From contig JANQRX010000010.1 of the NCBI GenBank assembly GCA_028284325.1, positions 1 to 64,000 of the forward strand: a stretch of 64,000 nucleotides of DNA, given 5' to 3'. This DNA comes from Bauldia sp. (GTDB lineage Bacteria > Pseudomonadota > Alphaproteobacteria > Rhizobiales > Kaistiaceae). Shown here piece by piece: positions 44,425-53,578 of the stretch; the stretch's first letter is position 1; each line of letters starts with the position of its first letter. The position numbers and the translations under genes were made by a program. The notes under the pieces were generated by a model. That model was not told the origin of the DNA and ran no database searches. It saw nothing but the letters and a program-made list of their open reading frames with translations.

Positions 44425-44940
44425 ATGAAGCTGCTGTTCAAACGCTCACAATCGACCGACACCACCAATCGCGCCGTCTTCAAGCTCTGGGCCCAGATCG
44501 AATTCGAGGGCGACGAGGCCGAGATTGTCCGGCGGTACCACTTCGAAAACGCACTATTGATCGACGCCATGCAGCCCGGGTTCCTCCGTACGGTTGCGAT
44601 CATTGGCGTCGGGGCGGCGTTCGTATGCCTCGCCATCTTGTGGTCGATCGGCGGCATCCCGTGGCCGATGCTGTGGTCGCTTCTCGTTGGCGCCGGCGCG
44701 GCATGGCTCTACTACGACCGCTTTCGCCAGTCGATCTATGTGCGCGATCTCGTTCACGGCCGCTATTTCGACTGTAACAGCGTCGTCGAACTCGCACGAA
44801 AGGAGGCATGGCTGGGTGTCGTGACCAGCTTCCTCCGTCAGGTTATGGAAAGCGCCAAACAATGGGACGGCACCGAAATCCTCCCCATCGAAGCGTTGTC
44901 AAAGGCTGAGGCCAAACTGGTCGTGATCCGCGGGCTATGA
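44425..44940 (+). CDS. Hypothetical membrane protein paired with HerA/VirD4-like ATPase
   Basis: 171 residues from the ATG at 44425 (MKLLFKRSQSTDTTNRAVFKLWAQIEFEGDE), with GGGGGACG just upstream; the track start at 44371 is less likely. Two adjacent hydrophobic helices (FLRTVAIIGVGAAFVCLAILWSIGG and MLWSLLVGAGAAWLYY) form a hairpin, with hydrophilic parts on both sides. The stop overlaps the start of the ATPase gene (ATGA). A membrane hairpin co-translated with a DNA-pump ATPase suggests a membrane anchor for it; no family is recognised. Confidence 0.75.
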   Translation: MKLLFKRSQSTDTTNRAVFKLWAQIEFEGDEAEIVRRYHFENALLIDAMQPGFLRTVAIIGVGAAFVCLAILWSIGGIPWPMLWSLLVGAGAAWLYYDRFRQSIYVRDLVHGRYFDCNSVVELARKEAWLGVVTSFLRQVMESAKQWDGTEILPIEALSKAEAKLVVIRGL

Positions 44941-47063
44941 CCGTCCGCGGCGAGCGCCTGCACGCCTTCCTCCACGGTCTCTTCCAGCCGAGCGATCAGG
45001 AGCTGGCCCGCGAGGTCTTCGATCAAACCTCACGGCTGTTTGAGCATCACGGGATCGGGACTGAGGAGGGACGGGCAGCGTTCATGGCGCGGCTCGCCGA
45101 TCGACTGTTCAATGGCATTGTCGGTGTCGACGAAGCTTTCGAGCGCGAACACGTCGACGACATCGTAGCGGCACTGATCAACTACGAGGACATGTTCCGA
45201 CTGCCGACCATCGATTGGTCGGAACGCCGATCGACCTCTGACTATTGGACACTCCGCGACATGCTTCTGATGCAGAAGGTGCTGGTCGAGGATTTCCCAA
45301 GAACCGAAGAGACGCTGTTCGACGTCTTCGGCATCTTTCTCTACGCGACAGCCGGGGCGTCGCCGGCGCACACGCACGAAGGGGCCGTCGAGAGCGGCAT
45401 CCGGGTGCCTGCGGAGCGCATCGACCTGATGACATGCCTGCCGGCGTTGCTGGACAGCCTGATTGGCAGCCTGTTCAGCGAGGAGGTCGAAGAACGCGAC
45501 CTGTTTCCAAACACTCGCCGCCAACTCAGCGGCAATCTGGTCATCGCCTCCGGTGGCAATCCCGCCGATCCGCAAGCCTCCAAGCGCCCACCCAAGCTGC
45601 CGTCGAAATCCGATCTCACTGATCCGCACGAGCTCGTGCAAACCTATGTCGGCGGCACGCCGCTGGTTCGGCTCTTCGATGGCAAGATTGACTTCACGAT
45701 TCCAGAGAGCATTCGCTTCGAGCACCACCACATCCTCGCCGGCACCGGCCACGGCAAGACGCAAACGCTGCAGTACCTGATCGCCTCCGACCTCGATGCG
45801 GTCGAGCGGGGCGAAGCCTCGGTCGTTGTCATCGATAGCCAGGGCGATCTCATCAACACCATTGCCGGGCTGAAGCGCTTCGCGCCGGGCGAACCTCTCC
45901 ATGACCGCATCGTCCTCATCGATCCCACCGACGTCGAGTACCCCGTCTCACTCAATCTCTTCGACGTTGGGATCGATCGCTTGAGCGGCTATCCGATGCT
46001 GGAGAGCGAGCGGCTCACCAACTCGATCCTCGAGCTCTATGACTTCGTTCTGGGGAGCCTGCTCGAAGCGGGCATGACCCAGAAGCAGTCGGTGATCTTC
46101 CGCTACGTCACCCGACTGATGCTGCATATCCCCGACGCCACGATCCACACGCTGCGCGAACTCATGGAGCCGAACGGTGAGGTGAAGTTCGCGGCCGCGA
46201 TCGGCGAACTCACCGGAACCGCCAGGCACTTCTTCGAGACCGAATTCGGCAGCCGTGAATTCGAGCAGACCAAGCGTCAGGTTCTGCGACGGCTGTGGGG
46301 TATTCTGGAGAACCAGACGTTCGAGCGTATGTTCTCCCATCCCCGCTCGAAGCTCGATCTCTTCGCGGAGATGAACGCCGGCAAGATCATCCTCATCAAC
46401 ACCGCCAAGGACCTTCTGAAGGAGAACGGCACCGAGATCTTCGGGCGCTTCTTCATCGCCTTGATCGCCCAGGCGGCGCAGGAACGTGCCGTGCTCCCTG
46501 AGAGCAAACGCCTGCCGACCTTCGGCTACGTCGATGAAGCGGCCGACTACTTCGATCGCAACGTCGGCATCATTCTCGCCCAGGCGCGCAAGTACAATGT
46601 CGGCATGGTGCTCGCGCACCAGTACCTCGGGCAATTGGAGCCCAAGCTCCAGGAAGCCTTCGCCGCCAACACGTCCATCAAGTTTACCGGGGGCGTCTCG
46701 AACCGCGATGCGAAGAACCTGGCGCCGGCCTTCGGAACCAGTCCGGACACGATTGAGCGCCAGCCTCGCGGATCGTTCGCTGTCGCCGTCCGCGGACTGA
46801 CCACCAGTGCTGTGTCACTCCAGTTTCCGTTCGGACATGTGGAGAAGATGCCGACAATGTCGACAGAGGAGCGCGTCGGGCTGAGAGAGCGCATGCGCGA
46901 GCGTTACGCGGTCCACTACACCGAACTCACCAGGCCCTCGGAGCCGCAGCCTGCCGGAAGTGACCAGCCTTCGACGCCAACGGGCGAGGGGGCAGAGGGT
47001 ATTGCCCGCAGGGAGCCGCTCGATGCCGACAACCCCGACAGCACGCCGTCGGACGAGCTCTGA
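44937..47063 (+). CDS. HerA/VirD4-type DNA-translocating ATPase
   Basis: 708 residues. The first ~230 form a unique, acidic helical region. Then comes a FtsK/HerA-superfamily motor: Walker A GTGHGKTQTLQYL (~268), VVIDSQGDLINTI (Walker B-like), LPTFGYVDEAADYF (extended acidic strand, as in TraG/VirD4-type coupling proteins) and MVLAHQYLGQLEPKLQEAF. The C-terminal ~60 residues are low-complexity and polar. The last motifs resemble the ATPase at 48121-49308. A role in moving element DNA through a membrane (coupling protein) or in a defence complex is possible; no mating-pore genes are visible in the window. Confidence 0.82.
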   Translation: MTVRGERLHAFLHGLFQPSDQELAREVFDQTSRLFEHHGIGTEEGRAAFMARLADRLFNGIVGVDEAFEREHVDDIVAALINYEDMFRLPTIDWSERRSTSDYWTLRDMLLMQKVLVEDFPRTEETLFDVFGIFLYATAGASPAHTHEGAVESGIRVPAERIDLMTCLPALLDSLIGSLFSEEVEERDLFPNTRRQLSGNLVIASGGNPADPQASKRPPKLPSKSDLTDPHELVQTYVGGTPLVRLFDGKIDFTIPESIRFEHHHILAGTGHGKTQTLQYLIASDLDAVERGEASVVVIDSQGDLINTIAGLKRFAPGEPLHDRIVLIDPTDVEYPVSLNLFDVGIDRLSGYPMLESERLTNSILELYDFVLGSLLEAGMTQKQSVIFRYVTRLMLHIPDATIHTLRELMEPNGEVKFAAAIGELTGTARHFFETEFGSREFEQTKRQVLRRLWGILENQTFERMFSHPRSKLDLFAEMNAGKIILINTAKDLLKENGTEIFGRFFIALIAQAAQERAVLPESKRLPTFGYVDEAADYFDRNVGIILAQARKYNVGMVLAHQYLGQLEPKLQEAFAANTSIKFTGGVSNRDAKNLAPAFGTSPDTIERQPRGSFAVAVRGLTTSAVSLQFPFGHVEKMPTMSTEERVGLRERMRERYAVHYTELTRPSEPQPAGSDQPSTPTGEGAEGIARREPLDADNPDSTPSDEL

Positions 47064-47175
47064 ACGTCACATATTGTGATCGCCGTCTCATGGCGGGTCA
47101 TTGCGCTTCATAGCCGTTCACGTCACACCATAGCGCTCGTTGTCGCCGTTGCTTCTCGCCTCTAGAGCTTCCGCG

Positions 47176-48120
47176 ATGGCTCTCGACACCCTCCATCGCC
47201 GTGACCGCTACGCGCCAACATCGACCGGAAAACGGGTCTCGCCCAGACCGCGCGACGTGCGTTGGTTCAGGGCGCTGGCCGATCACGGCCCGTTACCGTC
47301 GCACTATCTTCACACGTTCACCGAGGAAGAGTGCCGCAATCCGAAGAGCAGCCGCATTCGCCTCACAGACCTGGCGAGCGAAACCGACACGCCGCACCGC
47401 GGCGCATACCTTGTTCGACCGGCCGCACAACGCCGCATGGAGAACGCGCGCAATCGTTCGTTGATCTATGACCTCAGCGACGCTGGCTGGCGGGCTCTGG
47501 ATGGGAGACGCCAAGAAGCGGCTCGGCCCGGTGGCCCGTTCGCTCATCAACTGATGGTCGCTTGCGTTACCGCGTCGATCGAACTCGCCTGCCTCAAGCG
47601 CGGCGACATCCGCTACATCCATGGTGGTGAGATACTGAAACGGGCCGGGACGACGCTGGCAGCGGACGTGCCAATCGACGCCTCGAGCGCTGGGCGCCAT
47701 CGGCTCGTAACGGACCAGTTGTTCGCGCTCGAACATCGTACGTCGCGCGGAAGCCTCTATGTGAGCTACGTCGTGGAGTGCGATCGCGGCACCGAGCCGA
47801 TCACCGCTTCGGGCGCGTCGCGGAAGAGCTATCTCTGCAACTACCTCCAATACCGCGCCTTCGTTGGCGAAGGTCTCTATCGGGAGCACTACTGCCTCAA
47901 AGCGCCAATGCTCGTGCTGAACGTCATGAATAGCGTCGAGCGCCAGCGCGCGTACATGGACCTCATCGCTTCGCTCGCCCCAAACGGCAATGCCTTCATG
48001 CTCTTTCAGACGATCGGTGGCTTCGGCGCTTCCTTCGCGCCACCACCATTGATGCCTAAGCTGCTCGCCGGCACCTGGGATCGCGTTGGCCACGATCCGA
48101 TTTGTATTGGTGGCCCCTGA
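47176..48120 (+). CDS. Replication-relaxation family protein
   Basis: About 314 residues from the ATG at 47176; the track's 47140 start is a TTG. A winged-helix-like N-terminus (RDVRWFRALADHGPLPSHYLHTF...LIYDLSDAGWRAL) precedes a nuclease-like C-terminal part with D..LFAL and VVECDRGTEPI. That is the pattern of replication-relaxation proteins (family name from plasmid studies). These genes often sit beside FtsK/TraD-like ATPases on integrative elements, as here. A second, shortened member is at 60235-60900. Confidence 0.7.
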   Translation: MALDTLHRRDRYAPTSTGKRVSPRPRDVRWFRALADHGPLPSHYLHTFTEEECRNPKSSRIRLTDLASETDTPHRGAYLVRPAAQRRMENARNRSLIYDLSDAGWRALDGRRQEAARPGGPFAHQLMVACVTASIELACLKRGDIRYIHGGEILKRAGTTLAADVPIDASSAGRHRLVTDQLFALEHRTSRGSLYVSYVVECDRGTEPITASGASRKSYLCNYLQYRAFVGEGLYREHYCLKAPMLVLNVMNSVERQRAYMDLIASLAPNGNAFMLFQTIGGFGASFAPPPLMPKLLAGTWDRVGHDPICIGGP

Positions 48121-49308
48121 CTACTCGAGGCCGTCCTTAGTCGAGATTGTTTTCGCACTGAACGGTTTCAACAAAGCGCCGTCGACCATGAGCTTCATGC
48201 TGATGTCATGATTGGGCAGACTGAGCAGGTCGAGTTGATTGAACACCGGCTCGAACTGGCGTGCGATCAAACCGGCATCGTGAGCGCCCAGGCGGAACGA
48301 AATCAGCGTTCCAGCGTTGCCAATGACGGCGTGCTGAATGTCAGAGTCAAGCTGGTGCAGGTACTGGTGCGCAAGGATAGCCCCGACACCGAATTTCCGG
48401 AGCTCGGACAGCATGTTCGCGAATGCGAGTGTCGTGAAGTTCTGGAACTCGTCAACGTAGATGAAGAACGGGCGGCGATCGTGCTCATCGATGTCCGCGC
48501 GACTGAACGCCGCGAGCCCGAGCGAGGTGAGGAGCAGGCCCCCGAGCAAAGATGAACTGTCCGAGCCGATCTTTCCCTTGGACAGATTGACCAAGAGCAC
48601 CTTCTGCTCGTCGAGAACGGTGCGCATCCTGAGCTGGTTGTCGCGTCGCGTGAGGATGTGCCTCAGCGTGGGGTCGGCCAGGAACGCGCCGACCTTGTTC
48701 TGGATCGGACCGATGCCGTCGGCCTGATAGCGGAAGGTGTACCTGGGGAACTCTGCCTGCCAGAACGCGCGCACTTGCTCGTTCTCGACCTTCCCAACAA
48801 CGTCGCGGCGGAAAGACCGGTCGGTCAGCATCGAGAGAATGTCGGGCAAGGTCGCCGAGGGTTGGTCGAGGAGTGCCAGAAGTGCATTTCGTAGGATGTG
48901 CTCCATGCGCGCACCCCAGGCATCTGCCCACATCATCTTGAAGACATCGAGCATGCCTGACGCCACGAGCGGGCGAAGCCCGGCGCTGACACGCGCGAGC
49001 GGATTGTAGCTGAAGGGTTGCGAGGCGTCGGGAACGTTCAGATAGACGACATCGTCCTTTCGGTGAGGCGGGATGCGCGCGGCGACACGCTCAACGAAAT
49101 CGCCGTGCGGATCGAACAGCGCGCAGCCGCGGCCGTGCTCGATGTCCTGCTCGATCAGGGTCTGGAGCAGCGTCGTCTTACCAACACCGGTCTTGCCGAT
49201 GACATACATGTGGGACAGGCGATCTCGCTGCTTGATGCCTACTGGTCGTAGCGGACGCCGGTGATTGGTGCGGGCGAAGTACGATGGCCGTTCGTTGGAG
49301 TTATCCAC
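48121..49308 (-). CDS. Type IV coupling-protein-like ATPase (TraD/VirD4 family)
   Basis: 395 residues. Walker A is MYVIGKTGVGKTTLLQTLIEQD (~34-55), followed by CALFDPHGDFVERV, then YVDEFQNFTTLAFANMLSELRKFGVGAILAHQYLHQLD, the classic coupling-protein Walker B/sensor stretch. The start is taken as a GTG at 49308 because no ATG lies upstream of the Walker motif in this frame. There is no transmembrane helix, unlike VirD4, so it would need a partner to reach the membrane. It is tail to tail with the replication-relaxation gene, which ends one base away. Confidence 0.85.
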   Translation of the reverse strand: MDNSNERPSYFARTNHRRPLRPVGIKQRDRLSHMYVIGKTGVGKTTLLQTLIEQDIEHGRGCALFDPHGDFVERVAARIPPHRKDDVVYLNVPDASQPFSYNPLARVSAGLRPLVASGMLDVFKMMWADAWGARMEHILRNALLALLDQPSATLPDILSMLTDRSFRRDVVGKVENEQVRAFWQAEFPRYTFRYQADGIGPIQNKVGAFLADPTLRHILTRRDNQLRMRTVLDEQKVLLVNLSKGKIGSDSSSLLGGLLLTSLGLAAFSRADIDEHDRRPFFIYVDEFQNFTTLAFANMLSELRKFGVGAILAHQYLHQLDSDIQHAVIGNAGTLISFRLGAHDAGLIARQFEPVFNQLDLLSLPNHDISMKLMVDGALLKPFSAKTISTKDGLE

Positions 49309-49458
49309 GACACCAGTGTGTCGTCGCGGGGCGGTCTGGCGAAGGCACGTAGGTGCACCGTTTCATCGCATTTTCGCGACTATGTGCAACGGATCGGCCG
49401 ATACAGTTCCCAGAGAAAAACGGAAGAGATTCCGAGTTTAATCTCGAAGATATTTACC

Positions 49459-49803
49459 CTATCTTCTGCGTTGTCTGCCTGTGAATTCTACGAAGTTGTA
49501 ACTCGACGATAACCGGCTTTGAATGCGTTCATCGATTATCCTCCAAGTCCGCAACTCGTACTTAATCTGCTTGACTTCGAGGTCGGAGTAGTATCGCAGC
49601 CACGACCACTCTTTCATGTGATCGAGGTTGAGCTCGCATAGTTTGATATGAAGGGATGACAGTGCCCGTAGTGTCTCCAGTGTCTGTCGTGGTTTCTTGG
49701 TAATCTTCTTTCGTATTATTTTGATCGGCTTAAGACCCGCATTCTCTTTGTCGCCTTTCAATATCTTGATGCGTAAAATTGCCTCAAGATCATTCTTGTT
49801 CAT
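49459..49803 (-). CDS. Hypothetical protein, AT-rich
   Basis: 114 residues, basic and helical (KILKGDKENAGLKPIKIIRKKITKKPRQTLETLRALSSLHIKLCELNLDHMKEW). Codon use and base composition are clearly more AT-rich than the neighbours, suggesting a separate origin. No family is recognised. The ATG at 49803 is closely preceded by a promoter-like sequence. Confidence 0.55.
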   Translation of the reverse strand: MNKNDLEAILRIKILKGDKENAGLKPIKIIRKKITKKPRQTLETLRALSSLHIKLCELNLDHMKEWSWLRYYSDLEVKQIKYELRTWRIIDERIQSRLSSSYNFVEFTGRQRRR

Positions 49804-49812
49804 ATGTATACG

Positions 49813-49840
49813 ATACTATCATGCACATAATAATTGACAA
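49813..49840 (-). promoter_or_regulatory. Sigma70-like promoter for the AT-rich hypothetical gene
   Basis: On the minus strand TTGTCA (49835-49840) and TAGTAT (49813-49818) are separated by 16 bases. Transcription would start close to the ATG at 49803, giving a very short leader. The 49841-50153 stretch that follows has no convincing gene. Confidence 0.4.
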
Positions 49841-50153
49841 ACACGCGCTACGATTTCCTCTAGACAGACGAACGAAGCCTACGATCGGAGAGCCGAGGAC
49901 GATCCGGTTTGTTCAGGCCGACACCAAGCCTTCGACGAGTGCAATGCTCAATTGGATGTGTTGGCGCTCTCTCTGAAGTTCTGAAAGCCACGCTACCGGG
50001 TCGTGAAAAGCATCTTCGTCGCGACAATCGGGGTCATGGTCGCAACGATGCATGACTGGCGGCGGCCACCGTTTTAACATCGTCTAGTGTGCGGAGGGCG
50101 GCCAGACTTCGGAGCGTTTCCGTGCCTTCGCCTGAATCAGGCTACGAGTCAAA

Positions 50154-51683
50154 CTATTGCTGACCCGCCGACACCTGTGAGCACGCGTACTGCCACAGGG
50201 TCTCAAAGAGCGAGTCCAAAGTTCGAGTGCGCTCCCGAAGAGGTGTACTAGATGAAAATTTAGGGCGATTTGCGACCGTCCGGAAGGGCTCATGTAGCTC
50301 CACTGCAAGGTTTTTTCCGGCGAGGAGGCGGTTCGAGGTGACTTCTGTGATGAGGTCACGCCTCTCGAACGGTACCCCCCTTTCGTAGCTTCGTTGCAAC
50401 GATTCCAGCTGTTCGAGGATCTTCGCCATCTCTCGCTGCACGTCGTCGGAAAGCGACTGAAGTGCCTCGACCCGTTTCTCGGCCGCACGGATGTCAACGA
50501 CGAGCCGTTGTCTTCGTTCGTTGAAAACCGACTGATCAAGTGCCCCGTCCACCAGTGCGTCGGTCAGGCGCTCAGCGCGTTGTTTGAGACGATCAACGTC
50601 CAGCTTCGCGCCTTCGACCATGGCGGTACGATCAACACCCCAAGTCTTGCTTCGCTTGTCGAGCAGCTTCCTCAACTCGGTAAGCTCGCAACGAGTCAAC
50701 TGCACCTCGGCGAACACGAGGCCGATCTGCTTGTCTGCATCGTCCTCGCGGATCGACGTTGGCCTGCAACGTCGCGTGTGACAGCGGTAGTAGATATACC
50801 CTTTCTGTCGTTCGCCGATGAGCGTGTAGCCGCATCTCCGACAGCGAAGCAATCGCCGCAAGAGGAAGTCGTGCTTGACCGGCCGTGCGGAAACCCGGCC
50901 ACACAACACATCCTGCACGTGATCGAACAAGGCCGTGCTGACGATGGGTTTGTGTATCCCCTTGAACGTCTCACCCGTCGACTTCATGCGGATGACGCCG
51001 CAATAAAAGGGATTGTTGAGGATCGTCGAGAGCCCGTTGATTGATATCCGGCCACCGCGGAGATTGGTGAAGCCAATCTCGTCAGCAACTTTGCGTAGCG
51101 TGTGGAGCGTGTGCGCTCCGGTCGCATAGACCTCGAATAGCTGACGAACCAGAGGTGCTTTCGTCGGATCGGGAACCTTCGGTTTGCCCTTGCCCTGATC
51201 GAGGTAGCCCACAGGTGCGCCGAGTGGGTAGAGGCCTTGCTTGAGGCGGCCATACATGCCCTTGCGGATTTCGCTCCTCAGGTTGCGGATGTAGTCGGCG
51301 GCGACGATCGCCTGAATGTCCGCTGAGAGCCGGCCGCCGCGTGACGCAAGGTCCATCGCCTCGTGCGCGAAGTGCACGTCGACGCCCCGATCAATCAGGA
51401 CGCCCAGGTCAGCCCAGTCCTTGAGGTTGCGCGCGCTGCGATCAATCTTGTGAATGATGACGCCAGCGGCCTCCCGGTTGCGCAGCCGGTCGAGCATCTG
51501 CGAAAACACCGGCCGACCGCCCTTGGCGGCGGTCTCCCGCTCCTCAAGCCATTCGCCGACCGACAGACCGTTCGCTTTGGCGTAGCGTGCGATCGCGTCT
51601 CGCTGCTCGTCGAGGGAGACCCCTTTCTCGCCCTGCTTCTTGGTGGAGACGCGCGTGTACGCAAAGTATGAATCCATAGACAA
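50154..51683 (-). CDS. Large serine recombinase (resolvase/invertase family)
   Basis: Site-specific recombinase of 509 residues. The catalytic N-terminal domain has the nucleophile in YTRVSTKKQGEKGVSLDEQ (Ser13) and VIIHKIDRSARNLKDW. The DUF-recombinase domain (GAPVGYLDQG...GISINGLSTILNNPFYCGVI) follows. A zinc ribbon (LLRCRRCGYTL...YYRCHTRRC) and a coiled-coil helical part complete it. It is therefore a complete large serine recombinase able to integrate or excise DNA. It is separate from the tyrosine integrase at the tRNA, so part of this island may be an element with its own mobility. It follows a small gene by five bases. Confidence 0.93.
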   Translation of the reverse strand: MSMDSYFAYTRVSTKKQGEKGVSLDEQRDAIARYAKANGLSVGEWLEERETAAKGGRPVFSQMLDRLRNREAAGVIIHKIDRSARNLKDWADLGVLIDRGVDVHFAHEAMDLASRGGRLSADIQAIVAADYIRNLRSEIRKGMYGRLKQGLYPLGAPVGYLDQGKGKPKVPDPTKAPLVRQLFEVYATGAHTLHTLRKVADEIGFTNLRGGRISINGLSTILNNPFYCGVIRMKSTGETFKGIHKPIVSTALFDHVQDVLCGRVSARPVKHDFLLRRLLRCRRCGYTLIGERQKGYIYYRCHTRRCRPTSIREDDADKQIGLVFAEVQLTRCELTELRKLLDKRSKTWGVDRTAMVEGAKLDVDRLKQRAERLTDALVDGALDQSVFNERRQRLVVDIRAAEKRVEALQSLSDDVQREMAKILEQLESLQRSYERGVPFERRDLITEVTSNRLLAGKNLAVELHEPFRTVANRPKFSSSTPLRERTRTLDSLFETLWQYACSQVSAGQQ

Positions 51684-51688
51684 AACAA

Positions 51689-51892
51689 TTACTTGGTAAC
51701 TCCATCATTATCAGCGCGGGCTGCATCCTTGTCGAATCGGCATGCCTCCTGCTGCTCGCGCTCGTGGATGCGCCGCACGATATCGACGTAGCGCCAGAAC
51801 CTGGCCTCCGCCTCGATCAACTCTTCCTCCGAAAGATGCGTACAGAGTTTCCGGATGAAGGGGATCTGTTGGTGTTCTTCCTGCTCGCTCAT
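51689..51892 (-). CDS. Small hypothetical protein upstream of serine recombinase
   Basis: 67 residues from the ATG at 51892 (MSEQEEHQQIPFIRKLCTHLSEEELIEAEARFWRYVDIVRRIHERE), preceded by GCGAGGCGAGACG; the track extends to 51961 through hairpin DNA. It is highly charged and helical, with no recognised domain. It is likely to be co-transcribed with the recombinase and could be an accessory or directionality factor. Confidence 0.65.
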   Translation of the reverse strand: MSEQEEHQQIPFIRKLCTHLSEEELIEAEARFWRYVDIVRRIHEREQQEACRFDKDAARADNDGVTK

Positions 51893-51903
51893 ACGTCTCG
51901 CCT

Positions 51904-51999
51904 CGCTACCCTGCACGAGGTAGGTGCAGGGTAGCGGGGACGTTCGTGCGCACGAAGTCACGGGAACGGGCTCCTGTGGTGCGTTTCCGTGACTTCGTG
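51904..51999. repeat. Two large stem-loops between divergent genes (candidate origin/transfer or recombination site)
   Basis: CGCTACCCTGCAC (51904-51916) pairs perfectly with GTGCAGGGTAGCG (51924-51936). Fifteen bases on, CACGAAGTCACGGGAACG (51951-51968) pairs with CGTTTCCGTGACTTCGTG (51982-51999) with a single G-T. They occupy most of the gap between the recombinase operon and the ATPase gene at 52030. No T-run follows either, so simple termination is not the best explanation. A nick site, replication origin or recombinase site would fit the flanking genes. Confidence 0.55.
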
Positions 52000-52029
52000 T
52001 GACACACAGCCAGCCGATACCATGCCGGC

Positions 52030-53094
52030 ATGGTCAGGAAGTCGGTACAGAAGAAACGCCCAACACCATCGGTTTCGGCGGTGTTGGCGTCAGGAGCGCT
52101 GGTCGAGATGGTGAGCGACCCGCTGCGGCAGCGGAACGGGTTCGCCGTCTGGCAGGACGACAAGTTGCGCTTCGCGGACAAGGTCGAGAACGACCTGGGC
52201 CGTGAGCTGGTGCCGTATGCGTTCGACCATCCGCTGATGCGCAGTAACGTCATGCGCTTCCCGGTGGCGCCGGAGGCGTATGGGTCGGTGCATGAGCTGG
52301 TCGGCGAGGTCAGAGAGTTCGTCAACCGGTATGTGGGGCTGAGCGACGGCTTTGACATCGCCGCCAGCTATTATGTCCTTTTCACTTGGCTCTACGACGG
52401 CTTCAACGACCTGCCGTACCTGCGCGTCACCGGAGACTACGGTTCCGGCAAGACACGCTTCCTGCACACTATTGGATCGGTCTGCTATCGCCCGATCTTT
52501 GCAAGTGGCGCTTCCACGCTCTCGCCGATCTTCCATCTGCTCGACGAGTTCGGTGGCACCCTGATCCTCGACGAAGGAGACTTTCGGCTGTCGGACGAAA
52601 CCGCCGACATGGTGAAGCTGTTCAACAGCGGCAACACCCGCGGCATGCCGATCTTGCGCTCACAGATGACGCGGGAGCGCACATTCGAGCCACGCGTGTT
52701 CAACGTGTTCGGCCCCAAGATCGTGGCAACGCGCGGACGCTACGACGACCGCGGTCTTGAGAGCCGATTCCTGACGGAGCGAATGAGCCCGCAATCGCTC
52801 CACGACGGCATTCCCGTCAATCTTCCAGAAGCGTTCGAGGAGCAGGCCGCGCGTCTGCGCAACAAGCTGCTGATGTATCGGTTCAAGACATATCGCCGAT
52901 ACACACCGCAACAGGTGCTCATCAAAGAACCCATCGAGCCACGACTGCAACAGGTACTCGCACCGCTCCTGTCGATCATCGACGACGACAACGAACGTGA
53001 CGTGGTCATCGAGGTCGCGCAGCGCGACCGACGCCGCACGCCGGTCTCACTCCCCGGCCACGACGGAGACGATGTCGTGTGGGTGCCGGTGTGA
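52030..53094 (+). CDS. Primase/helicase-like AAA ATPase
   Basis: 354 residues. After a ~100-residue N-terminal region (FAVWQDDKLRFADKVENDLGRELVPYAF) there is a P-loop ATPase core: YLRVTGDYGSGKTRFLHTIGSVC (Walker A), GGTLILDEGDFRLSD (Walker B), a sensor stretch ending in FGPKIVATRGRYDDRGLESRFLTERM (arginine finger), then a C-terminal DNA-binding-like tail. The layout resembles the helicase half of plasmid/phage primase-helicase proteins. It starts 31 bases after two large hairpins, as a replication initiator or helicase gene beside an origin would. The exact function is inferred. Confidence 0.7.
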   Translation: MVRKSVQKKRPTPSVSAVLASGALVEMVSDPLRQRNGFAVWQDDKLRFADKVENDLGRELVPYAFDHPLMRSNVMRFPVAPEAYGSVHELVGEVREFVNRYVGLSDGFDIAASYYVLFTWLYDGFNDLPYLRVTGDYGSGKTRFLHTIGSVCYRPIFASGASTLSPIFHLLDEFGGTLILDEGDFRLSDETADMVKLFNSGNTRGMPILRSQMTRERTFEPRVFNVFGPKIVATRGRYDDRGLESRFLTERMSPQSLHDGIPVNLPEAFEEQAARLRNKLLMYRFKTYRRYTPQQVLIKEPIEPRLQQVLAPLLSIIDDDNERDVVIEVAQRDRRRTPVSLPGHDGDDVVWVPV

Positions 53095-53389
53095 TCGAAT
53101 CAGCTTGCGCCGTCTCATTTCGCACAACTAGAGGTGCGCCGGTGGTTCTTGGAAATACAAGCGTTGCGCCAACATGTAACGCCGTTTCAAGAATGCACTT
53201 TCGCGCAAACGATACACAACAGAATAGCAACCCGCAACTCGCGAGTGGGATCAACAACTTGCCAAAAACAAACCCAGCTAAACCTCAACAAAATCTGTCG
53301 TGGCTTAGCTGGGGTGTGCGCTTGAGCTGACTCCCTCGGCTCGCTTGAGCCTACTGTCCATTCAAGTTCCTTCCCTAGCCGATGTTTGA

Positions 53390-53578
53390 TCAGGGCGAAA
53401 TATTCGGCCAGTTGTAAGTGACGACCCAAACTATCGTCGCCACAATTAGACCTGCTATCACACCCTGGAAGATGTTCTTCTTACACCACCATGGTTGCTT
53501 GATGTGCTTCGAAGCGGCTCTTTCGAACGCGCTGTCGATCAGTCGCTGGAAATCTGGATGCTCCTTGATGATACGCAT
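53390..53578 (-). CDS. Small single-pass membrane protein
   Basis: 62 residues with a strong ribosome-binding site (GGGAGGATCAGG-ATG). The N-terminal half is charged and amphipathic (MRIIKEHPDFQRLIDSAFERAASKHIKQPWW). The C-terminal half is one hydrophobic helix (IFQGVIAGLIVATIVWVVTYNW). It could be a membrane effector (toxin-like) or a small subunit, and no partner is obvious. The 53095-53389 interval holds only a 9-bp dyad (CCCAGCTAA...TTAGCTGGG, 53273-53313). The 53579-54021 interval has no gene I can support. Confidence 0.6.
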   Translation of the reverse strand: MRIIKEHPDFQRLIDSAFERAASKHIKQPWWCKKNIFQGVIAGLIVATIVWVVTYNWPNISP

